Of a stretch of DNA of 64,000 nucleotides, positions 35,770 through 43,142 are shown one piece after another. This stretch comes from Chryseobacterium phosphatilyticum. GTDB lineage: Bacteria > Bacteroidota > Bacteroidia > Flavobacteriales > Weeksellaceae. Position numbers and translations under genes: made by a program. Where the stretch lies: positions 638,263-702,262 of the forward strand of contig NZ_PPED02000003.1 in the NCBI RefSeq assembly GCF_002899825.2, given 5' to 3'. Under the pieces are notes generated by a model that was not told where the DNA came from, did no database searches, and saw nothing but the letters and a program-made list of their open reading frames with translations. Numbering within the stretch: the first letter of the stretch is position 1; each line of letters opens with the position of its first letter.

Positions 35770-37980
35770 TTATGATTGTAGTCGTCTCACTCTTGAAATA
35801 CCATTAATGCTTTTTAGTTTTTTAAAGGTTTCTTCCAACTGACCTTTATTTTTAACCTCAAGCGTAATGTTTCCTGTGAAAACTCCGTTATTAGACTCAA
35901 TGGACATGCTTTTCATGTCCATTCCCATGCTTCCACTGATCACCGTGGTTATATCATTGATCATTCCCATTCTGTCGAGCCCTTCAATTTCGATCTTAAC
36001 TCTGTTTTTGAAACTTTCTGCATTCACCCATTTTGCAGGAATGACACGATAATCGTATTGTGCTCTTAAGTTGATGGCATTCGGGCAGTTGTCGCTATGC
36101 ACCTTGATTCCGTCGGAAATGGTAATGAATCCGAAAATTTTATCGCCGGGAATTACAGTGCAACACTTGGCATAGGTGTAATTCAGCTTTTCTTCATCCT
36201 TTCCAAAAACAATCATGTCAAGGTTTTCCTCTTTCGGCTCCTCAAAATGTTGATTTTTTGCTGGAGATTTTCTGAATCTTGAAAGTAAGTTATTGAATAC
36301 ATTTTTACTTTCAATATACTTTCTTAAGCTGCTTACATCAAGTTCATTACTTTGGAATTTAAGGAATAGCTCCTGAGAAGATTTTAGATTAAAGAACTTT
36401 TGAAGCTTATTAATCTCTTCATCATTGAAATTTATTTTTGCATGGCGAAGTTTTCTCTGAAGAATTTCTTTTCCTTCTTCTACCAATTGATTTTTCTGTG
36501 AATTCAGATAACTTTTAATTTTTGACTTGGCTTTTGAAGTAACTACAAATTCCAGCCAGTCGGACTTTGGTTTCTGATTTTGAGAAGAAAGAATATCTAC
36601 CTGATCTCCGTTCTGAAGAATATAAGAAATCGGAACCAGTTTTCCATTGATTTTTGCACCTAAACATTTCATTCCCAAATCGGAGTGAACCGAAAACGCA
36701 AAATCAAGAGCGGTTGCATTAGTCGGAAGGATTTTAATTTCTCCTTTCGGGGTAAATACAAAAACCTCTTTTGAATACAAATTAAGTTTGATATTATCCA
36801 AAAGCTCAGAAGTAGACAGATTCTGCTGTTGCTCCAGGACTTCTCGGATTTCTGTTACCCATTTTTCAAAATTACGGTCATCAGTGCTTTGTTTGTATCC
36901 TTCTTTGTATTTATAATGAGCAGCAACACCTTTTTCTGCAATTTCGTCCATTCGTTCTGAACGAATCTGGACTTCAATCCATTTTTTATCTGGCCCAAGA
37001 ACAGTTAAGTGCAAACTTTCATATCCTGTGGAGCGGGGTTGTGTAATCCAATCCCTCATCCTGGAAGGATTACTGTGATAAACGTCGGTAACAATAGAAT
37101 AGATTTTCCAGGCAAGGAACTTTTCGTTCTTAGCATCAGACTTATAAATAATTCTTATCGCATAGTTATCAAAAACTTCTTCAAAAGAAACTCCCTGCTT
37201 CAACATTTTTCTGTAAATAGAAGAGATAGCCTTTGCACGACCTTTGATTTTAAAATTTAATCCTTCATCGTGAAGACGTTCGGAAACTTCTTTTGTAAAT
37301 TCCTGAATATATCTTTCACGGCTTTCTTTGGCCAATTCCAATTTTTCCGTGATTTCATTATAAACTTCAGGATTATTATATTTTAATGAAAGGTCTTCAA
37401 GTTCAGATTTGATGTTGTACAATCCCAGACGGTGCGCCATCGGAGCATAAATGTAAACGGTTTCTGAGGCAATCTTTTTTTGCTTATCAGGAGCCATGCT
37501 TTCCAGAGTTCTCATGTTATGAAGACGGTCGGCAATTTTAATCAGAATTACTCTGAAATCTTCCGATAGCGTCAACAGAAGTTTTCTGTAGTTTTCAGAC
37601 TGTACCGAAATATTCTGATGGTTCATGATCGATATCTTCGTCAATCCATTGACAATAGCAGCAATCTTTTCCCCGAATATTTTTTTCAAATCTTCGTAGG
37701 TGTAATCGGAATCCTCAATGACATCATGCAAAAGTGCACATGCAATAGAGGTTGCTCCAAGACCGATTTCTGTCGCTACAATTTTGGCAACAGCAATAGG
37801 GTGGTAGATGTAAGGTTCTCCGGATTTTCTCCTTTGATCCTTGTGGGCATCCAATGCAATATCAAATGCCTTTCGGATAAGTTTATTATTTTCCTCATCC
37901 AAAGTTCTGTATGTGTTCGAAATCAGATCCTTATATCTTGCGAGGATCTCTTTGTTCTCTTGTTCTAAGTCGTAACTCAT
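35770..37980 (-). CDS. rel: Bifunctional (p)ppGpp synthetase/hydrolase, RelA/SpoT family
   Basis: Makes and degrades the alarmone (p)ppGpp; cytoplasmic and ribosome-associated. 736 aa. Order of domains: HD hydrolase (His60 in YIYHP, His85-Asp86 in LLHDVIEDS), synthetase (YSIVTDVYHSNPSRMRDWIT and RSTGYESLHLTV), TGS (FVFTPKGEIKILPTNATALD, about 405-465), helical region, and a C-terminal ACT domain. The intact HDVIED motif indicates hydrolase activity. nhaA follows 2 nt later. Confidence 0.94.
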   Translation of the reverse strand: MSYDLEQENKEILARYKDLISNTYRTLDEENNKLIRKAFDIALDAHKDQRRKSGEPYIYHPIAVAKIVATEIGLGATSIACALLHDVIEDSDYTYEDLKKIFGEKIAAIVNGLTKISIMNHQNISVQSENYRKLLLTLSEDFRVILIKIADRLHNMRTLESMAPDKQKKIASETVYIYAPMAHRLGLYNIKSELEDLSLKYNNPEVYNEITEKLELAKESRERYIQEFTKEVSERLHDEGLNFKIKGRAKAISSIYRKMLKQGVSFEEVFDNYAIRIIYKSDAKNEKFLAWKIYSIVTDVYHSNPSRMRDWITQPRSTGYESLHLTVLGPDKKWIEVQIRSERMDEIAEKGVAAHYKYKEGYKQSTDDRNFEKWVTEIREVLEQQQNLSTSELLDNIKLNLYSKEVFVFTPKGEIKILPTNATALDFAFSVHSDLGMKCLGAKINGKLVPISYILQNGDQVDILSSQNQKPKSDWLEFVVTSKAKSKIKSYLNSQKNQLVEEGKEILQRKLRHAKINFNDEEINKLQKFFNLKSSQELFLKFQSNELDVSSLRKYIESKNVFNNLLSRFRKSPAKNQHFEEPKEENLDMIVFGKDEEKLNYTYAKCCTVIPGDKIFGFITISDGIKVHSDNCPNAINLRAQYDYRVIPAKWVNAESFKNRVKIEIEGLDRMGMINDITTVISGSMGMDMKSMSIESNNGVFTGNITLEVKNKGQLEETFKKLKSINGISRVRRLQS

Positions 37981-38003
37981 TTGTGCAACAGCCTATATTT
38001 AGA

Positions 38004-38034
38004 CGAAAATACGAAAATTTTTGCTTCTTTCAAA
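38004..38034 (-). promoter_or_regulatory. Promoter of rel-nhaA
   Basis: On the minus strand, TTTG (38034-38031), a 19-bp spacer and TATTTTCG (38011-38004), a one-base variant of TAnnTTTG, stand 24 nt upstream of the rel start codon. Confidence 0.45.
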
Positions 38035-38037
38035 CAT

Positions 38038-38069
38038 AAAAGATCCGTAGACGGGTCCACGGATCTTTT
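38038..38069 (-). terminator. Intrinsic terminator upstream of rel
   Basis: An 11-bp perfect stem (38038-38048 with 38059-38069) around a 10-nt loop. On the minus strand it ends in TTTT and terminates the small gene at 38094-38459. It sits next to the rel promoter. Confidence 0.85.
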
Positions 38070-38093
38070 GCGGTTATTAGGTTTTTATATTGT

Positions 38094-38459
38094 TTAAAAT
38101 TTTACTTCCGAGTTCATGCCGTCGCTTGACGTTTTTATTTTAATATCCGGGCTATTATGGATATCGGCCCTGTTCCTCGCATCAATGTATTTCTTGATCG
38201 TTTCATAATTCGTTTCTTCCATACTCATTCCCTCAAATAAATAGGTTTTTACAGCCGTATTCTGAGTGAAAATATTCCGGGCACTTTCAATCTGGCTACT
38301 ATCTTTTACGGTAACACTTGCCAGATATTGGGAATTATCAGAATCTTTATTAAGATATACAATATAATCTGAATCTTCAAATCCTGAATTCTCCAGATCA
38401 CTCTCAAGCTTCTTGTAATCGCTGTGGTGCGCAAATAGCCCCGCTAGTATATTTGACAT
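38094..38459 (-). CDS. Small cytoplasmic protein, possible stress-related, unknown function
   Basis: A 121-aa soluble acidic protein without signal or membrane segment. It begins NILAGLFAHHSDYKKLESDL and has an alternating beta-alpha pattern up to about residue 90, reminiscent of the small stress proteins that share a Gly-His-loop ferredoxin-like fold. The C-terminal 30 residues are polar and probably disordered. The family could not be named with confidence. Single gene with terminator. Confidence 0.6.
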   Translation of the reverse strand: MSNILAGLFAHHSDYKKLESDLENSGFEDSDYIVYLNKDSDNSQYLASVTVKDSSQIESARNIFTQNTAVKTYLFEGMSMEETNYETIKKYIDARNRADIHNSPDIKIKTSSDGMNSEVKF

Positions 38460-38803
38460 AGTTAATTGGTTTAAAGTTATGATTAAAGTTAATGATTATT
38501 TTCTTAATTATTGCGTTTAAGCTAATAAAATTTATTAATTAACATTCTATTCATAAGATAAATGGGAATTATTTACAATAATATTAAACAAACGTTTGAT
38601 TTATCACTGTTATGACATTCAGGTTTGTGGATTTTATTGGAGTATGGGTGATCTTACTTTGCTTTGCTTGTCTTTAATGTATTTTTCCAGGGCAAGCATG
38701 AAATCAATTTATAGTTTAATGAGAAGAGCTTTCTTTGTGGTGTGAGAATAAAAAAGCCCTGGAAATATAAATTCCAAGGCTTTATTTCTAATTTAAAAAT
38801 GAA
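38460..38803. other. Intergenic region, 344 bp
   Basis: Contains the promoter side of the small gene and, at its right end, the acs terminator. The middle is AT-rich and shows no gene or repeat that I recognise. Confidence 0.4.
38751..38785 (-). terminator. Intrinsic terminator of acs
   Basis: Imperfect stem AAAGCC-TGGAA / TTCCA-GGCTTT with a single C/A mismatch between the two parts and T-rich ends; lies just past the acs stop. Confidence 0.75.
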
Positions 38804-40711
38804 TTAAATTCTTTCATTCTTGATTTCCTCTACGATTTCAGGATTTAAAAGAGTGGAAATATCTCCAAAATTACTGAAGTCACCCTCTGCAATTTTTCTC
38901 AGGATTCTACGCATGATCTTCCCTGATCGTGTTTTAGGAAGGCCGGAGACAAATTGTATTTTATCCAGCTTGGCAATAGGTCCGATTTGGTCAGCTATCA
39001 ACTGGTTAATTTCTTTTTTAAGGTTTTCCTTATCACGACCTTCTCCTGTTTCTTTAAGGGTTACATAACCATATAAAGCATTTCCTTTAATGTCATGAGG
39101 ATAGCCTACAATTGCAGATTCTGCTACGGCAGGGTGTTGGTTGATGCTGTCTTCGATTGGGGCAGTTCCTAAATTGTGTCCGGAAACAATAATGACGTCG
39201 TCAACACGTCCTGTAATTCTGTAATACCCCACTTCGTCTCTTAAAGCTCCGTCGCCGGTAAAATATTTTCCGGGGAAAGCGGTAAAATAAGTTTCTTTAT
39301 ATCGTTGATGATCACCCCATATCGTTCTTGCAATTCCGGGCCACGGAAAACGAATACAAAGGTTTCCTGTTACCTGATTACCCGTAATTTCATTTCGTTT
39401 GTCATCCATTAAGACAGGTTGAATTCCCGGTAAAGGCAGGGTAGCATAGGTTGGTTTTGTAGGGGTAACAAAAGGCAGCGGTGAAATCATGATTCCTCCT
39501 GTTTCTGTCTGCCACCATGTATCTACAATCGGGCATTTTTTCTTTCCGACATGGTCATTAAACCAGTGCCATGCTTCATCATTGATAGGTTCCCCTACAG
39601 ATCCTATTACTTTTAATGTGCTTAAATCATGCTTGTCTACCCATTCCGTACTTTCTTTTGCTAATGAACGAATAGCAGTGGGAGCGGTATAGAATTGAGT
39701 GATCTTATGTTTCTCAATGACTTCCCAGAAACGATCCGGCTCCGGATAGGTAGGAACGCCTTCAAAAATAACGGTCGTAGCTCCATTTAATAGCGGTCCG
39801 TACAAAATGTACGAATGTCCTGTGATCCAGCCGATGTCCGCAGTACACCAGTAAATGTCATTTTCTTTATAGTTAAAGACGTTTTTGAATGTATAAGCAG
39901 TATATACCATATATCCGGCGCAAGTATGAAGCATTCCTTTGGGCTTTCCTGTAGAACCTGAAGTATACAGGATGAAAAGAGGGTCTTCAGAATCCATAAT
40001 AACCGTGACGAAATCCGGTGAAGCTTTTTCATAAAGATCGGCCATCCAGTAATCTCTGCCTTCCTTCATTTTGATCTCATTGTGCGTTCTTTTAACGACC
40101 AATACCTTTTCAACGGTAGGAGTCTTTTCCAGTGCTTCGTCTACAATAGTTTTTAAATCCAGCACTTTATTTCCTCTGTAACTGCCGTCTGAGGTAATGA
40201 CCATTTTAGCTTCGCAGTCATTTACTCGTGAAGCAACAGCGGCAGCTGAAAATCCTGCAAAAATAACAGAATGAACAGCACCCAATTTGGCACAAGCCAG
40301 CATTGTGATAGCTAGTTCGGGAATCATCGGAAGGTAGATGCAAACTCTGTCTCCCTTTTTAATTCCCATATCACTTAAAACATTAGCCGTTTTGTTGACA
40401 CGGGTATATAATTCGTTGTAAGAAATGTGCTGTGCTTCCTCTTTTGGATCATTGGGTTCCCAAATGATAGCCGCTTTATCTCCTCTTACAGAAAGGTGTC
40501 TGTCTATACAGTTTTTTGTGATATTAAGCTTAGCATTTTTAAACCATGTAATTTTGGCTTCATTCATATCGTACTTAACAACCTTGCTCCATCTCTGATA
40601 CCACACAAAGTTTTGGTCAGCTACCTTATCCCAGAATTTTTTAGGATTTTTGATAGACTTTTTATATTCTTCAAAATAATGTGGTAAGTCTTCTATTAAG
40701 TAATTTCTCAT
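38804..40711 (-). CDS. acs: Acetyl-CoA synthetase
   Basis: Activates acetate to acetyl-CoA with ATP; cytoplasmic. 635 aa, close to the usual 650. Core motifs: YTSGSTGKPKGMLHT (P-loop), DIGWITGHSYILYGPLL, the acyl-AMP site DTWWQTETGGIM, and near the C-terminus GLPKTRSGKIMRRILRK, whose second lysine (SGK) is the site commonly controlled by acetylation. The Trp in DTWWQTE is the residue that restricts Acs to acetate. Downstream of a PrpE-type paralogue by 49 nt and last in a unit with a transporter-fused kinase. Confidence 0.94.
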   Translation of the reverse strand: MRNYLIEDLPHYFEEYKKSIKNPKKFWDKVADQNFVWYQRWSKVVKYDMNEAKITWFKNAKLNITKNCIDRHLSVRGDKAAIIWEPNDPKEEAQHISYNELYTRVNKTANVLSDMGIKKGDRVCIYLPMIPELAITMLACAKLGAVHSVIFAGFSAAAVASRVNDCEAKMVITSDGSYRGNKVLDLKTIVDEALEKTPTVEKVLVVKRTHNEIKMKEGRDYWMADLYEKASPDFVTVIMDSEDPLFILYTSGSTGKPKGMLHTCAGYMVYTAYTFKNVFNYKENDIYWCTADIGWITGHSYILYGPLLNGATTVIFEGVPTYPEPDRFWEVIEKHKITQFYTAPTAIRSLAKESTEWVDKHDLSTLKVIGSVGEPINDEAWHWFNDHVGKKKCPIVDTWWQTETGGIMISPLPFVTPTKPTYATLPLPGIQPVLMDDKRNEITGNQVTGNLCIRFPWPGIARTIWGDHQRYKETYFTAFPGKYFTGDGALRDEVGYYRITGRVDDVIIVSGHNLGTAPIEDSINQHPAVAESAIVGYPHDIKGNALYGYVTLKETGEGRDKENLKKEINQLIADQIGPIAKLDKIQFVSGLPKTRSGKIMRRILRKIAEGDFSNFGDISTLLNPEIVEEIKNERI

Positions 40712-40760
40712 ATCCCTTTCGTTTTTGAAATTTGAATTGTATTATATTTTAAATTTATGT

Positions 40761-42659
40761 TTAATTTCTGGTTTGACCCCTATAATCCCGGATTTTTTCC
40801 TGGATTTCTTCAATGATTTTTTCGTCGTCAATCGTCGATGGAATCTGGAAATCTTTTCCATCCAGTAAGGTTCTGATCAGCTTTCTTAAAATCTTTCCCG
40901 AGCGGGTTTTGGGTAAACGTTTGACAACCATAGCATTTTTTAAAAATGCAACAGCGCCAATCTTTTCACGAACCATCAGGATGATATTTTTTTCAACTTC
41001 CTCCTCAGAAATAGATGAACCGTTTTTGAGAACTACTGTAGCAAAAGGAATCTGACCTTTTAAATCATCATCAATCCCCACTACTGCACATTCTGCCACA
41101 TCAGGGTGTGATGAAACAATCTCTTCCATTTCGGAAGTGGAGAGTCGGTGTCCTGCTACGTTGATCACATCATCCACTCTTCCTGTAATGAAAATATAGC
41201 CGTCTTCGTCCTGTATGGCACCGTCTCCTGAGAAATAATATCCTGCATACTGAGAAAGGTAGCTGCTTTGGAAACGCTCATAGTCTTTCCAGATTCCCAG
41301 CATGGCTCCTGGAGGAAGCGGAAGTTTGATGACAAGGTATCCCTCATGGTGAGGATCCAGCTCTAGTCCGTTTTCATCAAAAATTTTAATATCATATCCG
41401 GGAACAGGTTTTCCTGCAGAAGCTCTCTTAATATGATAATCTTCACCGGAAGTCAGTAAGCCCAGCATGGGCCAACCTGATTCGGTCTGCCACCAATGGT
41501 CAATGGCGGGAACTCCGAGATGTTCTGCAAACCAGTCTAAAGTAGCTACATCACATCTTTCGCCTGCAAGAAATTGCTTTCTGAAATAGGTTAAATCATA
41601 TTTTTTAACCAGTTCTCCGTTCGGATCTTCTTTTTTAATGGCTCTGATAGCTGTAGGTGCAGTAAACATCACAGAAACTTTATATTCTGAAATAATTCTC
41701 CAGAAAGTTCCTGCGTCAGGAGTCATGATTGGTTTTCCTTCGAAAATAATCGTTGTATTTCTGTTAATTAATGGTCCGTAGACCGAAAAACTATGTCCCA
41801 CCGCCCAGCCAAAATCAGATGCTGCCCAATATGTTTCTCCAGGTTCAACGCCGTAGACATATTTCATAGAAAATCTCAGGGCTGTGGCGTAGCCTCCGGT
41901 ATCCCGAACAATTCCTTTAGGTTTCCCTGTTGTTCCTGAAGTGTAAAGTAAATATAAAGGATGGGTAGATTCAACCGAGACACAATCAACCTGTTCTGAT
42001 TTTTGAACCAGCTCTTCATAATCAATCAGGCCATCAAACATTTCATCCTGGTTATCGACCAGTTTTCTGTTGTATACCACAATATGATCTACTTTGTCTT
42101 GTGCAAGTTCTATGGCTTTCTCTACCAGGGGAAGGTAGGGTATTCTTTTGGCAATCTCTATTCCTGCGGTAGCGGTAATCAGAACTTTGGGTTTGCAGTC
42201 ATCAATTCTTACGACCAGTTCGTGGGGAGCAAAGCCTCCGAAAACGACATTGTGAATCACACCAATCCTTGCACAGGCCAGCATGGCAAAAAGGGTTTGC
42301 GGAATCATCGGCATGTAGATAACAGCAGTGTCTCCTTTTTGTAATCCCAGTGAAGAAAGACCTCCTGCAAGTTTTGAAATTTCTTCCTGAGCTTGTTTGA
42401 AGGAATATGTTTTCTTCTGATGGGTTACGGGTGAGTCGTAAACAATAGCTGTCTGGTCACCAAAGCCATCTTCAATATGTTTATCAATGCATAAATAGCA
42501 CATATTAAGCTGCCCGTCAGTAAACCATTCAGGGTAATTGTTTTGATCTGTCGAAAGAATCTGTTGCGGAAACTGAAACCATTGTATTGCTTCAGCTTGT
42601 TCCTTCCAGAAAGCTTCCTTATCTTCTATACTTTGTTTAAATAAAATATCGGTATTCAT
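40761..42659 (-). CDS. Short-chain acyl-CoA synthetase, PrpE/ACSS3-type
   Basis: AMP-forming ligase of 632 aa; the start chosen (MNTDILFKQ) drops 15 residues of a longer frame. It is clearly different from the adjacent Acs: GIVRDTGGYATALRFSMKYV follows the P-loop YTSGTTGKPKG, and the site is DHWWQTESGWPM. Both features mark propionyl-CoA synthetase PrpE and animal ACSS3. The C-terminal KTRSGKILRKL lysine is present. It probably activates propionate (and possibly acetate). It follows the response regulator with a 114-nt gap that holds a perfect palindrome. Confidence 0.85.
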   Translation of the reverse strand: MNTDILFKQSIEDKEAFWKEQAEAIQWFQFPQQILSTDQNNYPEWFTDGQLNMCYLCIDKHIEDGFGDQTAIVYDSPVTHQKKTYSFKQAQEEISKLAGGLSSLGLQKGDTAVIYMPMIPQTLFAMLACARIGVIHNVVFGGFAPHELVVRIDDCKPKVLITATAGIEIAKRIPYLPLVEKAIELAQDKVDHIVVYNRKLVDNQDEMFDGLIDYEELVQKSEQVDCVSVESTHPLYLLYTSGTTGKPKGIVRDTGGYATALRFSMKYVYGVEPGETYWAASDFGWAVGHSFSVYGPLINRNTTIIFEGKPIMTPDAGTFWRIISEYKVSVMFTAPTAIRAIKKEDPNGELVKKYDLTYFRKQFLAGERCDVATLDWFAEHLGVPAIDHWWQTESGWPMLGLLTSGEDYHIKRASAGKPVPGYDIKIFDENGLELDPHHEGYLVIKLPLPPGAMLGIWKDYERFQSSYLSQYAGYYFSGDGAIQDEDGYIFITGRVDDVINVAGHRLSTSEMEEIVSSHPDVAECAVVGIDDDLKGQIPFATVVLKNGSSISEEEVEKNIILMVREKIGAVAFLKNAMVVKRLPKTRSGKILRKLIRTLLDGKDFQIPSTIDDEKIIEEIQEKIRDYRGQTRN

Positions 42660-42727
42660 ATCAATTGTCGTGTGTTTGATGGTTTTTGTCATTGCAAGTT
42701 GCAAAGCAACGAAGCAATCTATCAGCC

Positions 42728-42760
42728 CACCATGTCAAGGTTTTAAACCTTGACATGGTG
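42728..42760. repeat. Perfect 16-bp palindromic repeat
   Basis: CACCATGTCAAGGTTT and its reverse complement flank a single T. There is no T tract on either side, so it is REP-like rather than an ordinary terminator. It separates the response regulator gene from the PrpE-type ligase gene, where it could act as an mRNA processing or stability element. Confidence 0.8.
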
Positions 42761-42773
42761 AGGGCCGGAGGAG

Positions 42774-43133
42774 CTAGAACATCTCCTCAATCTGCTGCAT
42801 CAGCTTTTTAATCGAGTAGGGCTTCGTTACATAAGCGTCGGCTCCCATTTCTATTCCTTTTTCAATATCTCTCGGATTGTTTTTTGCGCTCAGGAAAATT
42901 ACTTTTGTGTCTTTCAATCTTTCATCCTGCTTGATAATATCCAGAGTACTGTATCCATCAAGATTAGGCATCATGATATCAAGAAGAATAACATCCGGAA
43001 CCATTGTTTTTAAAAAATCAAGGACTTCTGTTCCGTCCCGTGCAATATAAACGTCATAGCCATTTTTTTTAAAACTGTATTCGAGGGACATTAATATTTT
43101 GTGTTCATCATCGGCAATGATTATCTTTCTCAT
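42774..43133 (-). CDS. Receiver-only response regulator (CheY-like)
   Basis: A 119-aa single receiver domain with no output domain. Visible: acidic pair Asp8-Asp9, phosphoacceptor Asp52 in VILLDIMMPNLDG, Ser81 in FLSAKN and Lys103 in VTKPYS. It begins 9 nt downstream of the stop of the transporter-kinase fusion, which is its likely partner. In the comparable proteobacterial CrbS/CrbR pair the regulator has a LuxR-type DNA-binding domain; here that is missing, so control must go through another protein or a phosphorelay. Confidence 0.9.
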   Translation of the reverse strand: MRKIIIADDEHKILMSLEYSFKKNGYDVYIARDGTEVLDFLKTMVPDVILLDIMMPNLDGYSTLDIIKQDERLKDTKVIFLSAKNNPRDIEKGIEMGADAYVTKPYSIKKLMQQIEEMF

Positions 43134-43142
43134 AAATGGGTT

